The notes: generated by a model not told the origin, from the sequence alone. A stretch of DNA of 64,000 bases from Euborellia annulipes (GCA_023213315.1 JAKCPI010002633.1:62001-126000), one strand, 5' to 3'. Positions 21,475-34,246 are shown, numbered from the stretch's first letter. Numbers and translations are program-made.

Positions 21475-23107
21475 CTAATTATTTCAAATGATTGGTAGCC
21501 AATTCAAATGAAATAAATTTTTCTCGCATGGGGCGGGAAGAGAACCCGGGATCATAGACACGATAAGAACAGTGGTTAGTTGGTAACAATATTTCAAATC
21601 AAAAAATACAAGGCTGAAGAGAGAAAAGGTCTCGCCTCTAAATTTCAGTTGACAGAGTAATCAAATGCATTAAATTGCCCAAGTGAAAAGGTGTCTAAAG
21701 TTGGCTTGCTCGATTCCATAATTTCCAACCTTGAAGAGAGTTAGGTTTTCGATGAAAAATTCCTTCACGTGACATTATTATCATTTGTCGCGAATACACG
21801 ATTTATTTTTCCAGTAATAAAAAACATCCGTCGTCGTATGCTCAGGGCTTGTTTTCAGTTCTATTACAACATTTCCCAACACGGCAGCTTGTTTCTCTCT
21901 GGACTTTCAATTTATTAAAAAAAAAAAAAGTATATAAAAATAAATCAATTTGTGTAGGAAAATTAAGTTAGAGAAAACTTTATCCTTTTATCATCAAATA
22001 TAGAAGATAAAGTATATTTTTTATTCCATTTCATATTGATATAACTTTGTAGCTAAATCAATTAATTTTCATTCGAAAAAAATAAACTTTTTTTATTAAA
22101 ATATCAAAAATAATAATAATTTTCTCATTAGCACAGAAAACTTTTTTTATTTATCACTTGTTTTGTCTTTAAATTTATAAAATTGCAAAATCAACAGCTA
22201 AATTTGAGCCCCACCTAGGTTCTCTCAGTTAAAAAAAAGTTATTTTATTTGTTAACATTAAAAAAATTAAAATTATTGAAATCAATTTAATTATTTTGGA
22301 TACATTTTGGAGAGAATAGAAAATATTGTATTATAGGAGCAAAGCTTTAAATAAAAATCTTGTTGTAGAGGAATGCCTAACTCCCAGGCGCTCCTGTCTT
22401 TCCAACAGTTTATTCAAATTTTCAAACTTTATATAGGCTACATATCTCAAACTTAAAAAAATATATCTAATATGTAAATTAAATTCATCTTTGCCCCGAA
22501 AAACTTTTTATATTAAGCAAAAATAAAATAAAATTTTGATGTATGGAAACTATGAGAATAACGATCTAAGTGAATTAGCTGTGTGGATTAAAGCAATGGT
22601 TTCTGAGGTCAAGGTTAATCAAATACAAAGCGAAATAAAAAAAAAATATTCATCTCTAACTTTGATAGCTTTTCTTGGGGATGGAAGAAGAGTATATCCA
22701 ACAAAATTACACGCTTGAGTAATAAATAAGATTGGAGAGATAAAAAAAAGAAAATTAATAAACAGAGTTCTTATTATGAATCTGATACGCTAAATAAAGT
22801 TGAATCTCCCCTGTTTCACTCTAAAAATGGGCTATTCAATTTGAATTAGACTAACAGAAAGAGAAAATAAAACAACTAACATTATACTGAAAATAAAGAT
22901 ATTGAAATTAATTTCATTCAATTCGTTTACGTGGAAAAACTAAACAAACCAATTATTATAACTTTATTCAGAGTAGAAAGGGAGGAGAAATTTAGAGCAT
23001 AGAGAATGATTTCGTGGATATGAATGGTCTACCTTAAATCCGTATATATTCTTATACCGAATGTATTTTTTTTTTTTTAATATTTAAATTTTACCGGAAT
23101 TGTATTA
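21475..23107. other. Unassigned intron, partly unique
   Basis: 21640-21900 is less AT-rich and non-repetitive here (CTTGCTCGATTCC, CATCCGTCGTCGTATGC, CACGGCAGCTTG), a candidate conserved non-coding stretch. The rest is AT-rich without features. Confidence 0.35.
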
Positions 23108-23111
23108 TTAA

Positions 23112-23392
23112 GGTGCGCGTCTCGAAAAGCCGTTAGAAGACCATTCACTACCGAGTTACTCTAGGCGGCAAGAGGTGGCGTTAGTTTTTCCCATAGGGAT
23201 ACAAGGGATTTATTCCATTTCATTTGAAAGATTCCAGCTAATTAATTAAAGGCAAAAAATTAATTATTTTTTAACACAATGATTACTAATTTAATTATCT
23301 ATAAGATATAGAGCGATTTTTTTTTAAATATCTTTTATTTAATGCGATTCATCTAAAAAAATTTTATTTTTTCCAAAATCAAAAAAATGGCT
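23112..23392 (-). mobile_element. TTAA MITE, truncated copy
   Basis: TTAA at 23108-23111, then GGTGCGCGTCTCGAAAAGCC. Internal blocks TTTATTCCATTTCATTTG and AACACAATGATTAC match the full copies. It stops inside the family's TTTTTTCGAAAATC block, so the other end is missing. Confidence 0.8.
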
Positions 23393-24086
23393 TTCTCTAA
23401 ACTCAGATGTAAATTCAACAAATATTGACTTTTACAGTGTGGCCTAAAAGTTTGAACTTTTGACACTCAATTTTGAATTCCTTTAAAAACCAAGGGGGTC
23501 AATTAACGTATTTGTTTTTTTGATGATTATCGACAAATAATTATTTAAAGTTATAATTATTAGTAAGTTCTAAATGACTTTCGCTGAAAAAAATTTCACG
23601 ATCTGCTATTTATATATTTTTGAAATGAATAATATTTGAATGGGGCTTTTGACTCGTTTCGACATCCTTTTTTTTTTTTTTTTTTTCTTTACATCTTATT
23701 CAATTTTTTTTCCAATGTAGAATCTTGGAGATATCCCCTTTCCCCTCCCTCTTCCGCTTTTGTATGGCTTATGAGTTTTGTATATCCAATCCAAGCGAAT
23801 ATTTATTTAAATACACTGTCAAGGTTATTTCAAGCTTTTTTTTTACTCTTTCTTCATAGCATCTGCAACAACATGTGGCAGAAAATATTTCAATTTCGGT
23901 CCTCTTTCTTGGCCAATATGTTTTTGCAAAAAGACAATTCTCATTAACGCATACTGTATATAAATAACATTTATTTTATGTATGCGAATAATAATAAACA
24001 AGTTAAAAAAAAATAATAATAATAAAGCAGTATATAAAGCGGGAATAAACAATATGGACGACTTAAATATTAAAATAATAATATAG
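23393..24086. other. Unassigned AT-rich intron
   Basis: No gene or bounded repeat recognised; a T-run at 23669-23687. Confidence 0.5.
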
Positions 24087-24090
24087 TTAA

Positions 24091-24552
24091 GGTGCACGAC
24101 TCAGGGGTGCTAATTTTGGGATTTCCAATGGCCACAATTTTGAAGCTATCGACCTCAAATTTTTTTTTAATTAAAGCTATTTAAAATATCTACAACTTTG
24201 GGTGGGAGGGGGGGCGGGGGAAGGGGGTGGGGGGGTGGGGGGGGGGGGGGGGGGGGGGGGGGATAGAAGCCCTTTTTTTGATTTTCGAAAAAATAAAATG
24301 TTTTTTCTTAGATTAATCGAATTAAATAAAAGATATTTTTAAAAAATTCGCTCTATATCTTATAGATAATTAAATTAGTAATCATTGTGTTAAAAAATAA
24401 TTAATTTTTTGCCTTTAATTAATTAGCTGGAATCTTTCAAATGAAATGGAATAAATCCCTTGTATTCCTATGGGAAAAACTAACGCCATCTCTTGACGCA
24501 TAGAGTAACTCTGTAGTGAATGGTCTTTTAACGGCTTTTCGAGATGCGCACC
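24091..24552 (+). mobile_element. TTAA MITE, full copy with G-tract insertion
   Basis: Flanked by TTAA (24087-24090, 24553-24556). Ends GGTGCACGACTC and CGAGATGCGCACC. 462 bp against about 396 bp in the other full copies; the excess is the G-tract at 24200-24262, where the family reads ACAACTTATAGAAGCCC. Confidence 0.9.
24200..24262 (+). repeat. 63-bp G-tract
   Basis: Nearly pure G with a few T, A and C (GGGTGGGAGGGGGG, then a final run of over 20 G). Multiple G-quadruplex registers are possible on this strand, i.e. in DNA antisense to the host transcript. Confidence 0.9.
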
Positions 24553-24556
24553 TTAA

Positions 24557-25984
24557 GAAGAAAAAAATGAAAATGGACAATAAATTCTTCTTCTATCCTG
24601 GCTTTATCCCTATATGAGGCTCGTCAAAATTAATTTATAAAGAAATGAGACCGAGAGAAAAGTAAGCCGGCTCAACTCACGGCCTGACGCTTGCTTGATA
24701 TGAAAAAGTGAAAAAAGGCTGACAAAGGAAAAGAAATGCCAGCCTTAGCTCGTGTAACTCCGCCCGTTAAACAATTAATATAAATTTATGTTAAATAATT
24801 AAGATCGTAAAAAATGTTTATCATTTCTTTTTTGAAGTCATTTAATAATTAATTTATGTAAAATTGATTAGCGTAATAAAAATGCTCGACATCAATTTTG
24901 ATTCATTAACGAAATAATTAAAGAGGTGTTGTTTTCTTTCTTTTTTTTTTTTAAAGGAAAATTTCTTTTATGCAGAGTTCAAGATAACAACAAATGATCA
25001 AAGGAAATCTATTTAATAAATAATAAAAGCTTGCAGAACATAAACATGAAAATAATAAGGTTTTTTTTTAGTGAACCTAAAACATGCTTAAATAGATACA
25101 CGATTCTGTTAGAAAAAAAAACGTCATAAATAAAATTTCAACATGATGATAAGAAGAAGTTCCTTTTATGGAGGGTTAAAACATACATTCCTTAACCGAA
25201 AGAATCATTAAGTCTGTCACTAGACTCCTATCGAAGTGTGTAATACGTTTTATAGATACAACAAGCAATCTTCGTGAAGCTGGAGAAGATGATCCAAAAA
25301 AAAAGCACAACGAGTTTTCGAATGATTTATTAAGAATGCAGCCTGAGCTGGGGCCAAGGACAAGGAGAGACAGATCAGCACGCCTTTTGATTTATAAAGA
25401 TTAATTAATGGCACGAGGTGAGGTGAGGTGAGGTGAACTCCAAAAGGAGGTATAAAATTCGATTCGAGATTCTTTCTAATAGGTCATATATATACACCCA
25501 ATCCACCCACTTAAATCCTGGAAAGTTTTATAGAGAGACACAAACACACACCTTAAAATGAATCCGACCTCTGACCTAAATCTACTCTCACAGCAGCCCA
25601 ACAAGTTATTTATAATTAATTCCTAGTATCTTATGAATTTCTATTTCCTAGATCTGATCTACCTCTAACACGAACTTGAGTTTAAGATAATCTACTATAA
25701 TTTTGTGGATGATGACGAACGAGGATTTAAAAAAAAATTAAAGGTTAGATAAAAAGTTTGAGGGAAATGAAGTAGAAATACTTTTTGATAGATGGGTTTG
25801 AGAATTTATTTTTAGTTATAAAAGAAAGAAATCCGAGCTTTTTTCAGGCCAATTATATTTATTTAAAACATAAGCGACGTTTCGATCGTATTTTGGAATC
25901 TCTAGAATCTTTAGGCTTGTAGCTTAAGATGAGCCCGTTATAGAATGGCTTGTGAATTATTGACCTGAAAAGCTCTTTTTTCTT
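24557..25984. other. Unassigned AT-rich intron
   Basis: 24661-24765 shares a skeleton with 26281-26385 (CTCACGGCCTGACG against CGCACGGTCTGACG, and an AGCTCG end), so both hold an unnamed repeat. A (GAGGT)n run lies at 25415-25436. 25860-25905 holds GCGACGTTTCGATCG, a GAAACGTC hammerhead-half relic on the minus strand. Confidence 0.4.
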
Positions 25985-26068
25985 TTTTTTTTTTTATAAA
26001 AAAAAAAAATTAAACACCAAAAAAAATTAAAAAAAAAAAAAAAAAAAATTTTTTTTTTTTATAAAAAA

Positions 26069-26109
<41 letters not shown>

Positions 26110-26160
26110 AATTTTTTTTTTTTAATTTTTTTTTTTTTTTTTAATTTTTTTTTTATAAAA
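25985..26160. repeat. A/T homopolymer block
   Basis: About 175 bp made almost only of alternating A-runs and T-runs of 8-30 bp. It can self-pair extensively. It may be a merged set of retroposon tails or an assembly artefact. Confidence 0.8.
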
Positions 26161-26419
26161 GTAGAAGATGAATATTGAAGGCATAAATACATAGGCAACC
26201 TCGCTTATTCACGCGATGCGGGATCGGCGAACCTTACTTTTTCCCTCCAACCCTTTCATGGGTTTTTGCGACCGGAAAAAATAGGACAGGCCGGCCCAGC
26301 GCACGGTCTGACGTCTATTGAAAAGAGGAAGAAAGAGAGAGACATACAAAGAACTGAAGGACTGCCTGTCCCAGCTCGGGCAGCTCGTGGTCGCCATCCA
26401 CGTACCCACAAGATGTGGG

Positions 26420-26572
26420 CCCCTGAGCGAAACGAGATTCAATAGCAAAGAATAGAAATATATTTTCGCCACTTTGCCACTCAAAAGAGGAGACGTTTTA
26501 AACAACTTTTGGCAGGCTTAACTCAAAAATTGAATTTTCAGACTTTCGCCACTATGATTCTCAGCAGGCGTA
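26420..26572 (-). mobile_element. Family Z fragment
   Basis: Reads CGCCACTTTGCCACTC, ACAACTTTTGGCAGGC, and ends ACTTTCGCCACTATGATTCTCAGCAGGCG, the terminus shared with 39068-39508 and 51380-51760. It abuts the hammerhead repeat at 26587. The opposite terminus is missing. Confidence 0.65.
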
Positions 26573-26586
26573 TAATGTAACACTTA

Positions 26587-26633
26587 ATTCGTCCTGAGGA
26601 AGGTCGCGATTAGCGGCCGAAACGTCGATGAAT
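26587..26633 (+). ncRNA. Type I hammerhead ribozyme
   Basis: Helix I ATTCGTC (26587-26593) pairs with GATGAAT (26627-26633), including one G-U. Core CTGAGGA at 26594-26600; position 7 is free in the consensus, so this is a full match. Helix II GGTCGC-GATTA-GCGGCC, one G-U. GAAAC at 26619-26623, cleavage triplet GTC ending at 26626. Helix III is only AC/GT with no loop, so a dimeric form is likely needed. A GGCTGC box follows about 35 nt later. Confidence 0.85.
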
Positions 26634-26639
26634 AAAAAT

Positions 26640-28149
26640 ATAAAAGAGGATTTTATTTCATCTTGGCTGCTGCCTCTATGCTACCTCAATTTGTAAATCA
26701 AACAGTCAAAAATAATAAATAAAATTGATTATGATTACATTAAGAATTTCATTGAATGAATTTATTATGCGAATATAACATCAATATTGGAATATGTTGA
26801 GATTTATTTTCTCAAATATCTGAGTTAATAAATATTAATTAAATCTTTATCATAGACCAGTATGTAATATATAATTTATGATTTTTAAACGTTCTTTACG
26901 CCATAAAAATTTAGAATTAAAAAAAAAAAACGAGCATTTACAAAAATTAAATCAAATATTCTTTAAAAAAAAATTAATTGCTTTCATTCATCCATCAATT
27001 AACGATTTGAAAGGTATTTTTTTTTTACAATTTACTTTTGGTTGTTAACAAAAAAAAAAAAATTATCAGAAGATAAAAGTGCAACATAATTTTAAAAATA
27101 ATTTCAAAACAAAAAAAAAAAATAATAATAATTTTGTAAGGGTTAAAATGACCATGATGAAAGTTAATTGAATTAGCGTATAATAAAACGAAAAAATGGA
27201 AGTTAAAAAAAAAAAAGGAGTAGCAATATGATTTCACATTTAAATGAAAAAAACATTCGATGTTGATAAATTGAGAGTCCTGATGGAAATTAAAAGAGCT
27301 TGGATTTAGTTTGCAAATGTATTTAAAAAAAGGATTGATAATCTACATATATGAAAAATTTATCATTAATAATTTAGTAAAATTAGGTTACAATTTTTTT
27401 TATTCCAAAAGCCACAATACTAACCAAAATGTTAATTAAAAAAAAATTAAAATTGTTTTAAGGGTCTCACAGGATAGAAATAAATTTCCTGTTTATCTTA
27501 ACGGTTTGTCCTACAATATTGTCATCTTTAGACACAATTTTTCGTATCATCGTTTTATCATGGTTCCAAAAAAAAGTTAGAATCGTATTCCGAACAAGAA
27601 ATCAGAGTATTTACTCAAATCAAGACGAAAAAGAAGAAGAGAAAGTAAAAAAAAAATGGCATTTAAGCCTGAGATCAAGATGTTTTCCTATAAAATTTCA
27701 ATAGATTTATACTAAAATCACTTTTTAGTATTTAATATGGACAAAAAGACGATCAAAATTGAATTTCGAATATCATTTATTACTGGGAAACCGATAAATT
27801 ATAGAAACCCGAGAGATGAAAGGGCAAACAAACTATTATTCATACGAATAAAAAAATCTCGTTAGGTATTTGCTTGCCTGGAGGGTAGGCAAACCGTGAC
27901 CAACTGAATATTTTTCGATAACAGTTCCTGCGAATTTTTCTAGAAATTATCTAGGTGAAAATAGAGAAACTCTAAACTCGAAAAATTTATTAATGAGTCA
28001 GTTGTCTACTATCCAGAAAGGATAAATAAGTTAGTACCTGCATTTGTATTAAAATTAAAGGAAAAATATACCAAAACGTTTGTCTATAGAAAAGGACTGC
28101 TGATTTTTAAGACGTTAGAATCGTCAAAATTTTAAAAATACTGAATTTT
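26640..28149. other. Unassigned AT-rich intron
   Basis: Starts with the tail of the hammerhead repeat (TCTTGGCTGCTGCCTC near 26660). The rest is AT-rich with A-runs and no recognised feature. Confidence 0.5.
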
Positions 28150-28162
28150 AATAAATGTAATA

Positions 28163-28429
28163 GCCCTCGGGACTTGGTGTAGGGGTTAGCGTGCTAACCT
28201 CCTATACCAAAAGTCGCGAGTTCGGACCCCAGGCAGTCCGATGATTTTATTTAAGGCATTTGGATACCAAATGGCTTAAATAAGAATGCCTGGACCCCCA
28301 ATATGTATATTAATCAATAACGGATATCGTAAATGTCTTAACTGGCCTGGGTTGCCGAAAAGACTGAGTGAATGTGTGTATGAGTGTGAATGAGAAAAAA
28401 GTGTGAGTGTTTTTTTCTAAAAAAAAAAA
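28163..28429 (+). mobile_element. tRNA-SINE, full copy with 13-bp TSD
   Basis: Perfect duplications AATAAATGTAATA (28150-28162, 28430-28442). Head GCCCTCGGGACTTGG, A-box TGGTGTAGGGG, internal hairpin GCCATTTGG-ATA-CCAAATGGC, tail GTTGCCGAAAAGACTG and GTGTGAGTG, then poly-A interrupted by a T-run. Confidence 0.9.
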
Positions 28430-28855
28430 AATAAATGTAATAAATTCAGAACGAAAAATGAATAGTTTTATATAAAAAATTAAGTATGTCTTTAATTATA
28501 TTCGGCATCTATTGTATTAATATATTACAGATTTGTAATAAAAAGGGAATCATGATTAAGTCGCGAATGGAACCAAAGAAATAGGTATAAAACAATTATT
28601 TACTTACTCATAGAGAATGAGGTGCAAAGGAGGAATGTATAAAACAAATGTGAAGATGTTTACCTGGAACAAAATAAATATATTAATTAAAATTTGTAGA
28701 TGAACAAAAAAGTAATAAAATCATTGTATAAGAAAGTCGGTAATTGTATTTTTAAGGAATTCTGGTTTAGGCTAGTCTAAAAAATTAGAAATTTGTACAT
28801 TACGTAGTGGAAGAATCTAAGATGAATGGCAATAAGCATTTTTAAAATTTTTACT

Positions 28856-28968
28856 GGCAGCTGGAGTCGAACCCGAGTTGTGTTGACTTCATATAAGTAA
28901 TCCAGCTTAGCCTCAAGATTAAGAATCTGAAGAGGAAAAACAACCGAGTTCGAGTCCAGTTGGCAACA
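28856..28968. repeat. Inverted pair of B-box-bearing segments
   Basis: TGGCAGCTGGAGTCGAACCC at the left and the inverted GAGTTCGAGTCCAGTTGGCA at the right; about 80% identical arms. Both arms contain a Pol III B-box-like GGGTTCGACTCC on their outward-reading strand. A head-to-head pair of tRNA-like segments, or a fold-back made from them. Confidence 0.55.
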
Positions 28969-29001
28969 AAAAATTAGTTTTAAAATTTTTAATTAATTAT
29001 T

Positions 29002-29257
29002 ATTATTTTTTTTTTTTATATAAAAAACATTCACACTCACACACACATTCACAGTCTTTTCGGCAACTTAGGCCATATAAGACTTTGACGATAACCGTTA
29101 TTTATGAATTTATCTATATTAGGGTCCAGGCATTCTTATTTAAGCCATTTGGTATCCAAATGGCTTAAATAAAATCATTGGACTGCCTGGGGTCCGAACT
29201 CCGCGACTTTTGGTATACGAGGTTAGCACGCTAACCTCTACACCAAGCTCCGAGGGC
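29002..29257 (-). mobile_element. tRNA-SINE, full copy
   Basis: Reverse-oriented. Starts (plus strand) with the T-run and CACTCAC tail and ends CTCCGAGGGC. Duplications AATTAATTATT at 28991-29001 and from 29258. Internal hairpin and B-box region present, with one base lost at the B-box. Confidence 0.85.
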
Positions 29258-29269
29258 AATTAATTATTT

Positions 29270-30359
29270 TAAAATAAAGCAAGGATTAAATATCCTCTCT
29301 GTTGTTAAACGAGTACAATTATTAAAAACAATAGACTTATATTTCCTATTTAGATTTTAAAAAATCACCAAGAGTGTTTGTGATTAATTAGGATTAAGTA
29401 GTATTATAAAAAAAAACCATTAGAGTACAAGAAGAAATTCTGTTTTGAACTTTTTCTGAGACATAAAGATGTATAAAAGATATAAAACAGTAATGAATGC
29501 CGCTAAGAAAAAAAGTATAATACAAAAAAAAAAAAAATTCTTAATGTACTGAATGTATAATGTAAGCAGGATTTGAGGAACAAAATTACGATAAAACCAA
29601 GGAAAAAAATAATAATAAATAGAATAAATTGATATCGTTTTAATATATTTTTTTTTCTTAATATATATTTTTTTTGAAAAGACTGGCCATCAAAACATAT
29701 GTCTGTATAATTAATTTATACATATTTTGTATCATAATACTAGAGATTATTGATTTAAAAAAAACTTCGATTTTTTGCTTAGTTTTTTTTTTATAAGAAG
29801 GGGGGATCCAGTTCTACCCTAAGACCTCTCTCTTTATGCGTGTGTAGCAGATTCCAAAATCTGACACATGTGATGGTGTCTGTGATGCAGACGTTCCCAT
29901 GGCGCGGCGCCTTCAACGAAAGGAAAAAGGTCGCTAAACCGTGAGAGTTCTCAAATCTCCTTAGCAAGGATCCATTTATGGGAAAAATAATTGATAAGCT
30001 TACAAATATAGAATTAAAGATAAATATTGAATAAATTTGTCGTGGTACACGCTTTTTTTTAACACTCACACTTTTTTCTCATTCCCTTTGAAAATTTTCG
30101 TTTAAGAAAAAGTGAAGCATAATCCAAAATAGTAGATTTTACTAAGCGAAATAAGAGCCAGAGGGGAAATCAGGAGGTATAAAATATCCGTGGCAGATGC
30201 CTTTTGGGATCCTACTGGAAATATCTTCTAGTGTTTCAGTTTGTGTCCAAAAAGTTCCTAATGGTGTCGAAAAATCTTCTCTGGGCCCATTTTTTCCATT
30301 ATTATTAACAAGATTTAATTGCCAATTTTTTTCTGTTCAACGCAGTGAAAAATTTATGT
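29270..30359. other. Unassigned intron
   Basis: AT-rich except 29800-29950 (GACCTCTCTCTTTATGCG, CCATGGCGCGGCGCC), which is unique in the window and could be conserved non-coding DNA. Short open frames over it show no recognisable protein. Confidence 0.4.
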
Positions 30360-30363
30360 TTAA

Positions 30364-30759
30364 GGTACGCGTCTCGGGGTGCTAATTTTGGGAGATTCCA
30401 GCGGCTACAATTTTGAAGCTATTGACCTCAAATTTTTTTAAAATTAAAGCTATTTAAAATATCAACAACTTATAGAAGCCCTTTTTTTGATTTTCGAAAA
30501 AATGAGATTTTTTTTTAGATTAATCGCATTAAATAAAAGATATTTTTAAAAAATTCGCTCTATATCTTATAGAAAATTAAATTAGTAATCATTGTGTTAA
30601 AAAATAATTAATTTTTTACCATTAATTAATTAGCTGAAACCTTTCAAATGAAATGGAATAAATCCCTTGTATCCCTATGGGAAAAACTAACGCCATCTCT
30701 TGCCGCCTAGAGTAACTCGGTACTGAATCGTGTTCTAACGGCTTTTCGAGACACGCACC
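30364..30759 (+). mobile_element. TTAA MITE, full copy
   Basis: Flanked by TTAA (30360-30363, 30760-30763). Ends GGTACGCGTCTCGGG and CGAGACACGCACC. 396 bp. Best reference length for the family. Non-coding. Confidence 0.9.
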
Positions 30760-30763
30760 TTAA

Positions 30764-31590
30764 AAGGTGTCTTTGATTATTAATTTTCTATTTCAATGAG
30801 AAATTTTCAACAACTTTTTAACCAAAAAGGTTAATAATAAAATATATATAGTCTACAATATATATATTCCAATTCCCATATCTATAAGGATCATAAATAT
30901 ATAATTTATTCACATTTAATTATAGTTACAAATTATAATAAGAATATGTTCAAATATATTAATAATATATAAAATAATGGAGTTAAAAAAAAATTAACAA
31001 TAAAAAATTTTATAAAATAAGCAGCTCGGATATACCCTTTTTGAGAGTATCTATTAAAAAAAGCAGATGCTAAAATTAGATTACTCAGGTAATAAAATAC
31101 ATTTAAAAAATGAATTTAATAACCCTTTTTAAACATAATTTTCAAGTCATAAAAGCATAATAAAAATTAACTAAATTTTTTTTGTTAATTTGCTGTATTT
31201 AAAATAAGAGGTTAAGTTGAATGAGTGAGGATAAAAAAAAAAAAATTGTAATATAATTAGCTACATAAACATAATTTTCAGGTTATTATTGGATCTTGAG
31301 GATAAATTTCAAAAAAAAAATTTTACTTTCTCTTATTACGTCGTATACTTGTAATTTATTTTATATTATTTATTTCCTTAATGAAATAATAAAATTTTAT
31401 TTGTCGATGGTATTGAAGGAAAACCTGATTCATTTTTTCATGTTTGGGGAAATAAAAGTGATCCGTGTTACTTTGATAGAGGACTTTAGAAGTTCGTTTT
31501 GCTTTCAAATTATTTTATCAGTTAAAAATACAAGTTCAGCGTTTCGATTCATTCATTTTATTATGTATTCTTTTCAGGTTGATTGTATCT
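30764..31590. other. Unassigned AT-rich intron
   Basis: No gene; a 117-residue open frame at 31296-31649 overlaps the ribozyme and looks like chance in AT-rich DNA. Confidence 0.45.
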
Positions 31591-31591
31591 T

Positions 31592-31640
31592 AATCATACC
31601 TGAAGAAAGCCACATGAGTGGCCGAAACGTTATATATTAT
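31592..31640 (+). ncRNA. Type I hammerhead ribozyme, weak helix I
   Basis: Core CTGAAGA at 31600-31606, helix II GCCAC-ATGA-GTGGC perfect, GAAAC at 31624-31628, triplet GTT. Helix I is short (ATA with TAT). No GGCTGC box is seen downstream. Confidence 0.6.
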
Positions 31641-32457
31641 AATAAATAACGTTTTTAACCAAAATCATCAACTTTAATTTAAATAATAATAATAGTAATT
31701 TTATTTCTTCATTATTACATTTTTTCAACTTACATACATGATGTATAAAAAAAAATATTTTTATTGTTGGCTTCGGACCTTTAATTTAAAATTTTCATAT
31801 ATTTTATATCAAGTAAGAATAGTAGACAATTTTTCTAATCGGCAGCTTTTATCAATTTCAATAAATATACATTTTTTTAATAAACAATTTTAAAAAAATG
31901 TATGAATAAAATATTTATCAATGTTTTATTTATTATCATCCCACGATTTTCAGAGTTAGAGCGACTAATTGTTAAACTAATAGATGGTTTTATTTGGTTA
32001 TATAAATTTAAAATATGTACAGTACGTAGCAAAGGGAAATTAATGTGTTGAAAATTCAAAGAGCCTGAGCGGAGGCGGATCTTAGAATTGGACAGCTGCA
32101 TGGGAATCTCTGGTTCTCTTCGAAATGTGAACATTCAATCTTGTCAGTATTTTAAGAAAGAGTTCATAATTAGAAGATTAATTTGATATTGCTAAAATGA
32201 GATTTTTCTTATTAGAAACAACACCACTTGAATATATGATGATTAATTGAGAAAAAAAAAAATGAAAAGTATGTTATGAGATTTTCCTAAAACAAATCAA
32301 GTTAGAAAAGTTGAAATTTTTAAAATGAATGAGAAAAATTAAAATATACGAGGGGTTAGAAATAATATTGTCAACACAAGGTGAGTTTTAAGGGAAATAA
32401 TATAGCTATACTTTCTCTTATGTATGATTAAACCAGCGACGGTTCATTTATTTATAA
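31641..32457. other. Unassigned AT-rich intron
   Basis: No gene or bounded repeat recognised. Confidence 0.5.
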
Positions 32458-32516
32458 CCACATTACTCCTGATGAAGGGAGGAGTTCAGTCCCCCGAAAC
32501 GTCGACTTTATAGTGG
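32458..32516 (+). ncRNA. Type I hammerhead ribozyme, canonical CTGATGA core
   Basis: Core CTGATGA at 32469-32475. Helix II GGG-a-GGA / TCC-CCC with loop GTTCAG and one bulged A. GAAAC at 32496-32500, triplet GTC. Helix I has two core-proximal pairs (TC/GA), an internal loop, then CCAC/GTGG, the arrangement expected for type I ribozymes with loop-loop contacts. Confidence 0.75.
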
Positions 32517-32932
32517 AGAAATTTGGCCTGAAAATACCTCCAGCATTTTCATTTGTCGTTAAATAATTTAAGATGTAGTTCTCAATTTAGTCTAAAATTG
32601 TTTTTGAATACCAAATGATTTTAATAAATATTCCTCAGACTACCTGGGAACAGAACGCGCACCCCTTGGGTTTTAAGATTATCAATATTAACATTTGTCA
32701 CTCTCTCCAACTTCTCGGCTACGGAGAAAAGAGAAGTATCAATAAACTTTCTGGAATTAAAACATCAGGACCAGTCGAGTGTTGAATAAGAAATTAAATA
32801 TATATCACAAAAAAAGGGCTGGTTAATACAGTGTGGAAGAATGTCATTAGCATCAATTTTATCAAGATAAAAGGGGGCAAGCAAATAATCGAATAAAAAA
32901 TACTAAATTTATTAATCATTATCACCTATTCA

Positions 32933-33328
32933 AGGTGGGCGTCTCGAAAAGTCGTTAGAAGACCATTCACTACCGAGTTACTCTATGCGTCAAGAGATGA
33001 CGTTAGTTTTTTCAATAGGAATACAAGAGATTTATTCCATTTCATTTGAAAGATTCCAGCTAATTAATTAAAGGCAAAAAATTAATTATTTTTTAACACA
33101 ATGATTACTAATTTAATTATCTATAAGATATAGAGCGAATTTTTTAAAAATATCTTTTATTTAATGCGATTAATCTAAAAAAAAAATTTATTTTTTCGAA
33201 AATCAAAAAAGGGCTTCTATAAGTTGTAGATATTTTAAATAGCTTTAATTTAAAAAAAATTTGAGCTCGATAGCTTCAAAATTGTGGCCGCTGGAATGTC
33301 CCAAAATTAGCACCCCGAGACGCGCTCC
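32933..33328 (-). mobile_element. TTAA MITE, full copy
   Basis: Ends GGTGGGCGTCTCGAAAAG and CCCGAGACGCGCTCC. TTAA is kept at 33329-33332 and decayed to TTCA on the left. 396 bp. Confidence 0.85.
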
Positions 33329-33332
33329 TTAA

Positions 33333-34246
33333 ATAAAAGCCTAAAGAACTTGGAATATTAAACGAAAAAAATAGCCTTAAATCTCTCTCAAAGAAGACAG
33401 AAGAGATTTGATCCTTTCTTTATTCAAAATTTTTTTTTAATGATAAATCTTTTGATGGATGAAAATAAATACACAGATTAGATAGACTTGGATGAGTCGT
33501 TATATTCTTGTTTATAGAATTATAATAATTCAAAAATAAAATATAATAGTCACCTTAATTTTGCTTTTTTTTTTTTTTTTTTTTTTTTTTGAAGGAATAA
33601 ACTATGATACATTTCAAATGTAATTTATTGACTGATATCAAATAGAATTTCCCCCTCTGTTTTGGTTTGTTTATTCCACGGATCATCGTTCTATGTATAA
33701 ATAAAGAGAGACTTATTCGAAAACTGTTTGATCCAATTGATTAATTGCCTCTTAAAAATAATAAATTAGAAAGGTTGTCAAATGGAAATCGATTTAGGAA
33801 TTATTATTAAATGGGGAAAAAGAGAAAAAGTCCCCTCTGACATTTCACAAACTTACAAGCCAAAAAACACGACAGGCAAAGAAAAAAGGAAGTAATTAAA
33901 ACGAATGGATAGGGCTTAAGAAAAGAAGACGAAGAAGAAGGGAAAAAAAGATGGACTGATAGTGTCCAAATGGAGGAAGAACATTGTTTTAATCGAGATT
34001 AATTAACATTAAACAGAAAACAGACTCATAATAATATTTAATCTTCTGTAATTCCAATTCAAAAGAATTAAATGATTTAAAAAAAAAAAAAACTACGTTT
34101 ATATGAATATAAAAAAATTTCTTTAATAATTTCTATTAAAGATTAGAGATTAGACAAAGGTAACAATCAGATTACATATATATAATTAGCATAATTTAAG
34201 AATTTTATTTTTTTGCTTTAATGTGGCGAGAGACTTTCCTAGAACC
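33333..34246. other. Unassigned AT-rich intron
   Basis: No gene; a T-run at 33567-33591. Confidence 0.5.

Noticed and set aside
25860..25920. A further hammerhead on the minus strand
   Set aside because: GAAACGTC is present (reverse of GACGTTTC) but no CTGANGA lies at a workable distance; treated as a relic.
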